The notes beneath the pieces are model-generated. The model saw only the letters and a program-made list of their open reading frames with translations, was not told where the DNA came from and ran no database searches. The position numbers and the translations under genes were made by a program. Below are positions 15,595-23,997 of a DNA stretch of 64,000 bases, in pieces (positions within the stretch are counted from its first letter, which is position 1; each line of letters opens with the position of its first letter). Origin of the DNA: Thiohalomonas denitrificans (GTDB lineage: Bacteria; Pseudomonadota; Gammaproteobacteria; Thiohalomonadales; Thiohalomonadaceae); contig NZ_FMWD01000007.1 in NCBI RefSeq assembly GCF_900102855.1, positions 109,188-173,187 of the forward strand, in the 5' to 3' direction.

Positions 15595-17355
15595 TCAATA
15601 GGTACGTGGCTTCGGCGGAAACGGAGCGACACTGAGCGGCTTCAGACGGACCGGTTTGAAATCGAGGGCGCGGCCTTCACTGTAGAAGAGCGTGTGCTTG
15701 AGCCAGTGCTCGTCGTCCCGTTCCGGGTAGTCGATGCGCGAGTGGGCACCGCGGCTCTCCTTTCTGGCCAGTGCCGAGGTGACCGTGGCGATGCCGAGCT
15801 CCACCAGATTCTCCAGCTCCAGGGCCTCGATGCGGGCGGTGTTGAAGACCCGGCTATGGTCGTCGAGCCGAACATCGCTCAGGCGCTTGTGGATATCCAT
15901 GACCTTTTGCAGCCCTTCCTGCAAGACCTCTTCGGTTCGAAACACCCCGCAGTAGTGTTCCATGCTCTGTTGTAGCTCCGAGCGCAGGCCCGCAACCGAT
16001 TCAGTGCCGTTCGGGCGGTCCCAGCGGGCGAGCCGCTCCAGGGCCCGGTCGACACTCTGCTGGTCCAGCGGGCGATGACGGCGGTTCTCCTCCAGGAATC
16101 GGAGAATGTCATTGCCTGCGGCGCGGCCGAACACCACGATATCCAGTAGCGAATTGCCGCCCAGGCGATTGGCGCCGTGCACCGAGACGCAGGCACACTC
16201 CCCCACCGCATAGAGACCGGGGATAGGCTCTTCCCCTTCCTTTTCCGGGACGACCACCCGGCCGGCACGGTCGGTGGGAATACCGCCCATTGTATAGTGG
16301 GCGGTCGGGAAGACCGGGATCGGCTCTCTGGCCGGATCGATATGCAGGAAAGTCTGCACCATCTGCCGGATGGCCGGCAGCCGTTTGGCGATGGTGTTCT
16401 CGCCCAGGTGATCGAGCTTCAGTTCGACATAATTCCTATCCGGACCGCAACCGCGCCCTTCACGTATTTCCGTGGCGATGGCGCGGCTGACCACATCGCG
16501 GCTCGCCAGATCCCTGGCCTTGGGGGCGTAGCGCTCCATGAAACGCTCACCTTCTCCGTTGATCAGGTAGCCGCCCTCTCCTCTCACCCCTTCGCTAATC
16601 AGCATGCCCTTGCCGGCGATCCCGGTCGGATGGAACTGAAAGAACTCCATATCCTGCACGGGGATGCCCGCTCGCAGGGCCATGGCCATGCCGTCGCCGG
16701 TGTTGATGTGGGCATTCGTATTGGTTCGGAAAAGCTGACCGACACCTCCGGTGGCGATGAGGGTGGTCTTCGCCTCGATAAGCATCGGCTCACCGGTTTC
16801 GATCTCCAGCACCAGCGCGCCGAGTACATAGCCCTGCCGGTCGCGAATCAGATCGATTGCGAGGTATTCGTCGAAGAAGTGGGTGCGCGAGCGGATATTC
16901 TGCTGATAGAGCGTGTGGAGAATGGCATGGCCGGTCCGGTCCGCCGCGGCACAGGTACGCGCCGCCTGTTCGCCGCCGAAATTCTGGCTCTGTCCGCCGA
17001 AGGGCCGCTGGTAGATCTTGCCGTTGTCGAGGCGCGAGAAAGGCACGCCGGCGTGCTCCAGCTCGACCACCAGATGGGCGGCGGCCCGGCACATGTATTC
17101 GATAGCGTCCTGGTCGCCAAGATAGTCGCTGCCCTTGACCGTGTCGTACATATGCCAGTGCCAATTGTCGGGCAGGACGTTGGCGAGCGCGGCATTCATG
17201 CCGCCCTGGGCAGCTACGGTATGGGAGCGGGTGGGAAAGACCTTGGAGACGACGGCTACCGTTGCCTCCGCCTGTGCCAGTTGCAGGGCGGCACGCAAGC
17301 CTCCCCCACCGGAGCCAATGACCAGCGTATCAAAGCGGCGCCGCATCAGTTCCAT
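15595..17355 (-). CDS. sdhA: succinate dehydrogenase flavoprotein subunit
   Basis: A 586-residue flavoprotein. The N-terminal dinucleotide fold is [15 protein letters not shown], and His45 in [10 protein letters not shown] is the covalent FAD attachment site. The catalytic region contains [10 protein letters not shown] and the [10 protein letters not shown] stretch; HYTMGGI and [10 protein letters not shown] are also family hallmarks. It oxidises succinate to fumarate. ATG 17355 overlaps the sdhD stop by 10 bases; a second ATG at 17346 (MRRRFD) forms a TGATG overlap and is the alternative. A much longer upstream extension in the same frame runs over sdhD and is not real. Confidence 0.95.
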   Translation of the reverse strand: MELMRRRFDTLVIGSGGGGLRAALQLAQAEATVAVVSKVFPTRSHTVAAQGGMNAALANVLPDNWHWHMYDTVKGSDYLGDQDAIEYMCRAAAHLVVELEHAGVPFSRLDNGKIYQRPFGGQSQNFGGEQAARTCAAADRTGHAILHTLYQQNIRSRTHFFDEYLAIDLIRDRQGYVLGALVLEIETGEPMLIEAKTTLIATGGVGQLFRTNTNAHINTGDGMAMALRAGIPVQDMEFFQFHPTGIAGKGMLISEGVRGEGGYLINGEGERFMERYAPKARDLASRDVVSRAIATEIREGRGCGPDRNYVELKLDHLGENTIAKRLPAIRQMVQTFLHIDPAREPIPVFPTAHYTMGGIPTDRAGRVVVPEKEGEEPIPGLYAVGECACVSVHGANRLGGNSLLDIVVFGRAAGNDILRFLEENRRHRPLDQQSVDRALERLARWDRPNGTESVAGLRSELQQSMEHYCGVFRTEEVLQEGLQKVMDIHKRLSDVRLDDHSRVFNTARIEALELENLVELGIATVTSALARKESRGAHSRIDYPERDDEHWLKHTLFYSEGRALDFKPVRLKPLSVAPFPPKPRTY

Positions 17356-17696
17356 GGACTCACCACCGTCAGCAATATTTCCAGCATCCAGAATCCCAAT
17401 ATCAGCAGCCAGGCGCCAACCAGGGCGAGCAGGGTCAGCCGAAGGCTCGTCGACCAGCCTGCATAGTCGAGGATCACGTCGCGAATCCCCACCCAACTGT
17501 GCAGCAGTAGTGCAACAAAAAAGAGCGCAGTGGCTGCGGAGACGACTGGTCGCTGCCAAAGTGCATGCCAGGCGCCATAATCATCGAGTGGCACGAGGGT
17601 AAACAACACGACGGCAGCGATCGTGAACAACGCCATATAAATGGCGCTGAGCCGCTGCACAAGCCAGGCGGACAGTCCTGTCAGCGGGCGACTCAC
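17346..17696 (-). CDS. sdhD: succinate dehydrogenase membrane anchor
   Basis: A 116-residue integral membrane protein with three predicted helices ([60 protein letters not shown]). [15 protein letters not shown] carries the conserved heme/quinone-region His and the RDVxxDY signature. The GTG start at 17696 overlaps the sdhC stop (GTGA), showing tight coupling. With SdhC it anchors the SDH complex and forms the quinone site. Confidence 0.9.
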   Translation of the reverse strand: MSRPLTGLSAWLVQRLSAIYMALFTIAAVVLFTLVPLDDYGAWHALWQRPVVSAATALFFVALLLHSWVGIRDVILDYAGWSTSLRLTLLALVGAWLLILGFWMLEILLTVVSPWN

Positions 17697-18073
17697 AGGA
17701 TCAACAGCAACGCGACAAGGAGAATTACTCCACTGCCCGCCAGGACCGACCAGGCCCCCCGCCGGGCACCCGGCAGGTCCGAACCAACATCGGAATCGAT
17801 CAGTAGCAGCCGCACACCGGCCAGGAGGTGATACCCGTACCACCCGATGATCAGCACAGTGATCAACTTCATGGGCCACCAGGCCAGCCACGCAGCGGCC
17901 TGTTCGAAGCCCTCGGGACCGCGGAGCGACATCTCGAACAGATAGAGCATGAAGGGCAACAGAAGAAACAGCAGGATCCCGGTCAGGCGGTGACCGATGG
18001 AGATGACCGCGGTAACCGGCATATGGATACGCCGTAGATCAAGAAACAGGGGGCGTTGGTTCGTGTTTACCAT
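17693..18073 (-). CDS. sdhC: succinate dehydrogenase cytochrome b556 subunit
   Basis: A 126-residue membrane protein, first gene of the operon. RPLFLDLRRIHMPVTAVISI leads into the family signature SIGHRLTG (normally S-x-x-H-R-x-T-G). GYHLLAGVRLLLID carries the heme b ligand His. Three transmembrane helices are evident. Gene order sdhC-sdhD-sdhA-sdhB-sdhE-ygfX is standard for gammaproteobacteria. A mobile-looking repeat lies about 80 bases upstream, so the promoter must lie within that gap or within the repeat. Confidence 0.93.
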   Translation of the reverse strand: MVNTNQRPLFLDLRRIHMPVTAVISIGHRLTGILLFLLLPFMLYLFEMSLRGPEGFEQAAAWLAWWPMKLITVLIIGWYGYHLLAGVRLLLIDSDVGSDLPGARRGAWSVLAGSGVILLVALLLIL

Positions 18074-18150
18074 ACCAAAGGAAATTCAGGGTTCAATGAG
18101 GACCGATCCAGTATTACAACGCGAGGCCGAATTAGCTATCCTGTAGTCTA

Positions 18151-18413
18151 ATACACTTGCACAGTGATATTGACGGTTTCAGCGGGCCGGGAAGCGGCTG
18201 GCCGCAAGGCGCACCTCGCAGGCAATGGCGCGCCCTTGACAAGAGGTGCAACACCGCGGACGGCCGCTTCCCGGCCCGCCCGAAGGGAGCCAGCCAGAAG
18301 CCCCAATCCTGCGTTGCACTCCCTGGAAAGGGCCGGCCATTCCCTGCGTAGCGCGCCTTGTCTTGGGGCTTCTGGGTGGCTCTGAAACCATCAATATCAC
18401 TGTGCAAGTGTAT
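18151..18413. repeat. compound palindromic element A (TIR plus two hairpin modules)
   Basis: A 263-base element bounded by 32-base terminal inverted repeats differing at one base; both ends read ATACACTTGCACAGTGATAT inward. Inside are two further hairpins: CGGGCCGGGAAGCGG pairing with CCGCTTCCCGGCCCG (about 18182 to 18277), and AGCCAGCCAGAAGCCCCAA pairing with TTGGGGCTTCTGGGTGGCT (about 18290 to 18391). The loop of the first module (GCAAGGCGCA..) resembles the reverse complement of the second loop (..GCGCGCCTTG). It has no coding capacity. It lies between the divergent sdhC and ygfZ genes and resembles the element at 38202. Confidence 0.85.
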
Positions 18414-18437
18414 CTGTCTTTTAGTGGGGTTATGTGC

Positions 18438-19505
18438 ATGAATGAAAGCTGGAACGCCTTTCTCGAAAAGGCCGGTGCCCGGGTGGAAAACGACCGTGTC
18501 GAGTGCTTCAGCGACATCGGCGAAGAGGCCAAAGCCGCCACCGAAAGCGATATTATAGCCGACCTGTCCCACTTCAGTGTGGTTCGGGTGACGGGAGATG
18601 ATGCCCAGGGATTCCTCCACAACCAGTTTACCAACGACGTTCGCCGGGTATCGGGCGAACAGAGTGAACTCAACAGCTATTGCACGGCAAAGGGAAGGAT
18701 GCTGTCCGTTTTCCGCCTTTTCCGGCTGGCGGACGGGGCTTATGCCTTGCGCATGCCGCAGGAAGTGTCGGAAGGTTTTCTGAAAAAACTGCGCATGTTC
18801 GTCCTGATGTCCAAGGTGGAGATAGAGGATGCATCCGATTCATTGATGCGCTTCGGTGTCTCGGGACCGCACGTCAGCGACGCACTGCAGGGCCTGGTCG
18901 GCACGATTCCCGATGCGGTCAACGGGGTGGTCCATGCCGGGGATATCACTATCATGCGGATTCCCGGCCCCCATCCACGCTTCGAAATCTACGGACCGGA
19001 AGCGGAAATGGCGAGGCTCTGGACAGGACTTGCCGAGGTTGCAAAACCCGTGGGTCATGATGCCTGGGCGCTGCTGGATATCCACGCCGCGATCCCGACG
19101 GTGTATGAAGGTACCGTCGAGGCGTTTGTACCGCAGATGGCGAATATGCAACTCGTCGAGGGCGTCAGCTTCAAAAAGGGCTGCTATCCCGGGCAGGAGA
19201 TCGTGGCCCGCATGCAGTACCTGGGTAACCTGAAGCGCCGTATGTATCGGGCTCATATCGATACTGCCGAACGCCCTTTCCCCGGTGATGCCCTCTTCTC
19301 CGTCCACTCCAAGAGCGGCCAGGGCACCGGGAAGGTCGTCGATGCGCGGCCCTCTCCCGAAGGTGGGTATGAACTGTTGGCGGTCGTTCAGATTGACTGC
19401 GCCGAGGCGGATGACGTCCATCTTCACGAGGCCGATGGTCCCAAGCTGAGCTTCCTCAACCTGCCCTATCCGGTCGAGACAAAAGACGCACCCCAGCCTT
19501 CGTGA
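18438..19505 (+). CDS. ygfZ: YgfZ, folate-dependent Fe-S/tRNA modification protein
   Basis: A 355-residue protein of the YgfZ/GcvT-like family. The hallmark K-G-C-Y-x-G-Q-E motif appears as KKGCYPGQEIVARMQYLGNL, with the conserved Cys at residue 249. The N-terminal folate-binding fold is recognisable in VRVTGDDAQGFLHNQFTNDV. YgfZ supports activity of some Fe-S enzymes, including tRNA methylthiolation by MiaB. ATG 18438 (or 18432) is chosen since the longer in-frame extension upstream lies in the repeat element. The neighbourhood with sdh genes fits an Fe-S maintenance role. Confidence 0.92.
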   Translation: MNESWNAFLEKAGARVENDRVECFSDIGEEAKAATESDIIADLSHFSVVRVTGDDAQGFLHNQFTNDVRRVSGEQSELNSYCTAKGRMLSVFRLFRLADGAYALRMPQEVSEGFLKKLRMFVLMSKVEIEDASDSLMRFGVSGPHVSDALQGLVGTIPDAVNGVVHAGDITIMRIPGPHPRFEIYGPEAEMARLWTGLAEVAKPVGHDAWALLDIHAAIPTVYEGTVEAFVPQMANMQLVEGVSFKKGCYPGQEIVARMQYLGNLKRRMYRAHIDTAERPFPGDALFSVHSKSGQGTGKVVDARPSPEGGYELLAVVQIDCAEADDVHLHEADGPKLSFLNLPYPVETKDAPQPS

Positions 19506-19558
19506 TTTCGATGACTTTCCGCAGTCAGAAAAGGGCGAGATTGTAAGGCAATTCCTTT

Positions 19559-20392
19559 GTGAAGATCTTCAGACTGCAGAGTGGCAGGCGCCTGGCCTAC
19601 GCCGAGTATGGCGACCCGGCCGGCACCCCGGTGTTTTACTTCCACGGCACACCCGGCTCCCGACTGGAACCGGGCTCCGGCCGCTTGCCTGCCGGTGTGC
19701 GTCTGATTGCTCCGGAACGGCCGGGTTTCGGCTACTCGGATCCCGAGCCGGGGCGTACCCTCACGGACTGGGCCGATGATGTCGCCGAACTTGCCGACCA
19801 TCTGGCGCTGAGTCGCTTTAACCTGTTGGGGTTTTCCGGTGGCGGTCCCCACGCACTGGCCTGTGGTCAGAGGCTCGCCGGACGTATCGATCGGCTGGGA
19901 GTGGTCAGCAGTCAGGCACCGTTCTCAAGCACAGGTGGCCCGCCGCCCATGACGCGCGCCTACTATGAAGCCGCCTTGGGCGATCCGGAGGTACTGACCG
20001 CAATGCTGGCCGAACAGGTCCCGGACGGGAATGCCCTGTGGAGAATCATGACTGCCGGGCTGTCAGCTGCCGACGACGCGGTATTCCGGGATGACGAGAT
20101 CACCCGTGCCTACCGTGCCAACCTGTCAGAGGCCATTCAGCAAAACACCAACGAAATCGTGCGGGAACTGCGCTTGCTGGGTGGCGAATGGCCATTTTCA
20201 ACCGAAAAGGTGCGGTGTCCGGTTCAGCTCTGGCACGGTACCGAGGATCTCAACGCACCCCCCGAAAAGGGGCGCTACCTGGCAGAGACTCTACCGGACT
20301 GCAATGCCCGTTTTCTGACGGGACGAGGCCATTTCTTCCTGTTTGAGGAGTGGGGCCCTGTTCTTGAAGAACTGACGAAACGAGGTATTTAG
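19559..20392 (+). CDS. alpha/beta hydrolase
   Basis: A 277-residue hydrolase beginning at GTG. The oxyanion loop is FHGTPGS (residues 28-34), the nucleophile elbow GFSGGG puts Ser at 93, the acid is probably the Asp in HGTEDLNAPP, and the His is in LTGRGHFFLFEEW. This is a full Ser-Asp-His triad in the usual order. The substrate is not predictable. It starts 53 bases after ygfZ on the same strand and ends convergent with the large regulator gene. Confidence 0.85.
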   Translation: MKIFRLQSGRRLAYAEYGDPAGTPVFYFHGTPGSRLEPGSGRLPAGVRLIAPERPGFGYSDPEPGRTLTDWADDVAELADHLALSRFNLLGFSGGGPHALACGQRLAGRIDRLGVVSSQAPFSSTGGPPPMTRAYYEAALGDPEVLTAMLAEQVPDGNALWRIMTAGLSAADDAVFRDDEITRAYRANLSEAIQQNTNEIVRELRLLGGEWPFSTEKVRCPVQLWHGTEDLNAPPEKGRYLAETLPDCNARFLTGRGHFFLFEEWGPVLEELTKRGI

Positions 20393-20447
20393 CTCCCGTA
20401 TAGCTGACTGAGTTCTTTCCCGTGCAAGATCCCCTCCCTCGCTGTCA

Positions 20448-23400
20448 TCAGGCAGTTTCACGCTGCTCCCACAGTTCTTCCATGAGTTCGGCGATCTCCT
20501 CACGGGTGTTACCCTCTTCATGCAGGGCTTTTTCGTATTCCCTCAACACACGCTGGGCGCTAGCCGGCCCCTGCGTCCGTGTTGAGAGATCATAAAGCGC
20601 ACCCACCAGCACCGGGTCGGTCGGTTGCTGGCAGACCGCCGCGGTCGCAACCTCCAGCGCATCGCGCTCGCTGCCGGCGATAACCAACGTATCAATCCAG
20701 GCCATTGCACTGCTGATGTAAAGCTGGGTCAGCTCGGTTCGATAGCGATCGGACCCCGCCAAATCGGGCAGGAACGGTCCCTGCCAATGGCTGTGCGCTA
20801 TGCGAAAGGCATTTTCTGCACGCCAATGCTCCCGTCGTCGAGCATGGGTCAGTCCCTTGCGGGCAAAACGACCAAACTCGAACACATCGATATGACAGTG
20901 GACCAGGCGAAGCTGCTTGTTTTCAAGTACCAGGTAATGGGACATGACGATCTCCCCAAAGGCCGCCGCGAGGGTTTTGCGCAACCGTGCGAGATTGGTG
21001 TCCAGACGGGCACGAACCTTTCCCGGGGCAATGTCCGGCCACAGCGCGAGCTGGATCTCGTCATAGCTCAGGGCACCCTGTGGGGCTGTGATTAGCAGGG
21101 CAAGTAGCTGACGCTGGGTGGGTGACAGAGTTGCTCCGTTGATCTGGCCATGGCCGGGAACCGACAGGCTCAATCCGCCAAAGGTATGGATCTTCATCCG
21201 AGGTATCGTTTCGCCATTTCCCAGAACCGCATAGTCCAGACGTTCAGCTGCGAGGCGCCGTGCATAGTCCGCCTCGACCCCATGGGCGACCGCAATGGCG
21301 AGGAGTCGACGCATCATTCCCGGTTCCCAACCGAAGAAGTACATGTAATTGTGTTGGCGCATATACCCAAGCGCCTGCCCCAGCACCTTCAAGGCTTCCG
21401 GGATATCGTCTTCTGCGAGCCTGAGCCAGGCGAGCAGAAACCAGGCCAGCGGCTTGAAAGAGTGCACTCCCTGGCGCTCCGCGTACGCAAGAACAAGTTC
21501 GATGTGGTATTCGGCCTTCTTCTGTTCACCGATGCGGGCGTAGGCGTGCCCGACCAGCAGGTGATTCCGGTACTTGTGATAGGGGTGCCCCGCCTCGGCA
21601 CGCAGTCGGATCGCTTCGGCGGCATCGGCCTCTACGCCGTTCCGATCGCCCCTCAGGGCGGCGATGCAGGCCCGGTAGTGCAGAAACTGGCTGCGCATGT
21701 GCGGACTGGTGGAGGCGTGATCTCCGTGTAACGCCTCATCGAGAATGCGTGCGGCATCTTCGTTTCTTCCTTCAGCCATCGCCATGTCGGCATCGTAAGT
21801 GGCCAACAAGGGTCGACAGATGGTGCGGGCAAACAGGTTTCCACTCAGCATCCGTTCCAGCCGTTCACGCTGGTGCCGATAATTCATGAAGTCACCCAAA
21901 TGGTGCAGCAGGTTGGCTTGAGTGAAATGCATCAGGAACTTGGTAAAGGCGGTTACCCGGGGACTGCTCTGCAGCGGGTAGGCGTACTCGATGTTTTTCG
22001 CAAACCGGATCCAGTCTCCGCGCAGACTTCCTTCATAGCCCCTCCCGACTGAAATGTTCGCCACGGCGTCGGTGAGTCCGTGCTTTTCGGCCAGGCGCAG
22101 GGCGAATGCAGAATAGTCTGCCGCTTCATCCATATCCCGATCCGTCTGGGCGTTCGCAAACGATAGATATTGTGCACACTGCACCTGCATGGGAGCGGAA
22201 AGAGCGTCACCGTACAACCGAAACAGTTTCGTCGCCCGCTCCAGAAGCGGCAACACGCGCTGGTAGTGGGCATCTACCGTCATGTGAAAGTACATCAGCT
22301 GACTCGTGGCGAGTAGCTCTCCGACTCCATCCTTTTGCTGACTGAATCGCTCCTGCGCTTTCTGCAAATACCCGTAGGCTTTCGGGGGATCGGTGTTGAA
22401 CGAGGAGACCGCGTAGAGATAGGCGAGCCAGGGATAGGCTGACAGGACCTCCTCCGCCAGGTGGTGCAAGAGATCGTGGACGGTGACCGTACGGTTGCGC
22501 GCCATCAGTTCCAGTCCGTTCTCCCGGGCGACCCGGTCGGCCTGTGCATAGGCGCCCGAGCGCAGGAGATAGTGCAGCGCCCTCCCGCTCTCACCCTGAA
22601 TCTGGTGCCACCGGGCCGCCTCCCCGAGCACCGCCTGGTGTCGCTCATCGGACAAGACATCACCGGCCAGCCGACGCAAACTGTCGTGAAAAAGATGATG
22701 AAAGACATAACGGTCGGGGTCGCCTTCCATACGCCGTAGAAAAAAGTTGCGCTCCACCAGTGTGTCGAGATCCAGATTGGGCGTGAGCCGTTCTCCCAAG
22801 GCCATCGGAATAGTATCCAGCAGGGACAGCTCCAGCAGGCCGATACGCTCCCGTTCCGGAAGCCGATTAACGAGTTGAGCCCGGAAGTAGTCGGGAATCT
22901 GCCCGCCATGCAAGGCGGCAAGCGGTCCTTCCGGGAGCCAATCGAGCCGACCACCTTCCGGCAGGCTGGAGGCAAGCAGCGCCAGTCCCATTGCCCACCC
23001 TTCCGTAAAACGTGCGAGGTGAGCCACATCGGCCCGGCGCAAGGAGAGGTCGAAGGTAGTGGCGTAGAGTTCGGCGATTTCAGCCGCCGTAAAGGCGAGG
23101 GCCGGGTTTTCGAGTCTCCCCACCAGCCGACTCTCCCCGGTTATCCCCAATATGGGAAAAACGGGCTCCCGGGAGAGCAGGAGCAGGTGCAGCCCTTCGG
23201 CTTTGCTCTCTGTTAGTCGGCGCAGGAGAGTGGCAGATGCGCATTGCGGTTCCAGTAGATGGATATCGTCGATGATGAGATAGCACTCTTCCTTGCCGTC
23301 ATGCCCCAAGCCTTCAATCAGCATATCGACTGCGCGCGGATGCTCGGCCGGTGTAATGGTGCCCTTTTCCAGTACCTCCTCCAGCAATTGGGCACGAAAC

Positions 23401-23663
23401 CCTGGTACAGACCGGGAGAAACTGGCGTGCAGCCCGGAAAGAAGGACCACGGGGTCATGGTCGGCAACCGTCAGGGAGTACCAGATTGAGGGACCGCGAT
23501 GGAAATGGGCGAATTGGCGGGCTGCCGTCGTCTTGCCCTGCCCCGCCTGGGCCTCCAGCAATACCAGATGGGTACTGATCTGAAATTGCCGGGCTATCGC
23601 CTCAATTACTCGCCGGCGGAACGTCTGACGTCCCGTTGGCGAACGGAGTTCCGGCATGCCCAT
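20448..23663 (-). CDS. large MalT-like STAND ATPase with C-terminal SARP/BTAD domain
   Basis: About 1071 residues. The order is an N-terminal NTPase (Walker A EAQAGQGKTTAARQF, Walker B CYLIIDDIHLL), a winged helix/MalT-like middle, a long region of TPR-like helical repeats (about residues 400-800), and a C-terminal OmpR-like winged helix (MKIHTFGGLSLSV, LSPTQRQLLALLIT, ALWPDIAPGKVRARLDTNLA) followed by a BTAD helical domain. MalT proteins instead end in a LuxR HTH, so this combines a MalT-type switch with a SARP-type DNA-binding end. ATG 23663 (MGMPELRS) is preferred; the reading frame stays open to 23930 but lacks family-like sequence. It is divergent from a large lipoprotein gene, its likely target. 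Confidence 0.82.
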   Translation of the reverse strand: MGMPELRSPTGRQTFRRRVIEAIARQFQISTHLVLLEAQAGQGKTTAARQFAHFHRGPSIWYSLTVADHDPVVLLSGLHASFSRSVPGFRAQLLEEVLEKGTITPAEHPRAVDMLIEGLGHDGKEECYLIIDDIHLLEPQCASATLLRRLTESKAEGLHLLLLSREPVFPILGITGESRLVGRLENPALAFTAAEIAELYATTFDLSLRRADVAHLARFTEGWAMGLALLASSLPEGGRLDWLPEGPLAALHGGQIPDYFRAQLVNRLPERERIGLLELSLLDTIPMALGERLTPNLDLDTLVERNFFLRRMEGDPDRYVFHHLFHDSLRRLAGDVLSDERHQAVLGEAARWHQIQGESGRALHYLLRSGAYAQADRVARENGLELMARNRTVTVHDLLHHLAEEVLSAYPWLAYLYAVSSFNTDPPKAYGYLQKAQERFSQQKDGVGELLATSQLMYFHMTVDAHYQRVLPLLERATKLFRLYGDALSAPMQVQCAQYLSFANAQTDRDMDEAADYSAFALRLAEKHGLTDAVANISVGRGYEGSLRGDWIRFAKNIEYAYPLQSSPRVTAFTKFLMHFTQANLLHHLGDFMNYRHQRERLERMLSGNLFARTICRPLLATYDADMAMAEGRNEDAARILDEALHGDHASTSPHMRSQFLHYRACIAALRGDRNGVEADAAEAIRLRAEAGHPYHKYRNHLLVGHAYARIGEQKKAEYHIELVLAYAERQGVHSFKPLAWFLLAWLRLAEDDIPEALKVLGQALGYMRQHNYMYFFGWEPGMMRRLLAIAVAHGVEADYARRLAAERLDYAVLGNGETIPRMKIHTFGGLSLSVPGHGQINGATLSPTQRQLLALLITAPQGALSYDEIQLALWPDIAPGKVRARLDTNLARLRKTLAAAFGEIVMSHYLVLENKQLRLVHCHIDVFEFGRFARKGLTHARRREHWRAENAFRIAHSHWQGPFLPDLAGSDRYRTELTQLYISSAMAWIDTLVIAGSERDALEVATAAVCQQPTDPVLVGALYDLSTRTQGPASAQRVLREYEKALHEEGNTREEIAELMEELWEQRETA

Positions 23664-23794
23664 CTCTCTTCTGATTCGTTTCGTCGTGCCCGTCTCTGTA
23701 GGTAGCCACCTCGCCCGGTATGCAATCTTTCCACGACACTCCCGAACCGGCGCATTGGGAAAGCCTAACAAATTTTTAGAGACGAGGACTCCGC

Positions 23795-23828
23795 ATGTCA
23801 GAAAAATGTCAGACCTGCTCCGTATAGT
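23795..23828 (+). promoter_or_regulatory. direct repeats and -10 box before the lipoprotein gene
   Basis: Two ATGTCAGA octamers start at 23795 and 23806, one helical turn (11 bases) apart. They overlap the place of a poor -35 region, 17 bases before a good -10 box TATAGT (23823-23828). This is how sites for an activator touching polymerase are arranged. A transcript starting near 23835 would have a leader of about 160 bases with a small hairpin (ACGGGTT/AACCCGT, 23850-23868). The divergent regulator is the candidate binder; that is inference. Confidence 0.4.
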
Positions 23829-23997
23829 GGGGCCTGCGGATAGGAGAACACGGGTTGTACTAACCCGTTTGGCCGAATGGCCCTTTACAGCAACCACTCG
23901 GCTACAGCGGTTCCAGAGATGAACCAGCAAAGCCTCCCGTTGGAGACCTGCCCGTCAATATCAAAACAGATATACCAAGCCGGCACTGGAGAAAACA

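Noticed and set aside
16177-17466. 429-codon open frame on the plus strand opposite sdhA
   Set aside because: SdhA is certain from its FAD motifs; the antisense frame is a GC-driven shadow.
18246-18437. Upstream extension of the ygfZ frame
   Set aside because: This part lies within the palindromic element and does not resemble the YgfZ N-terminus.
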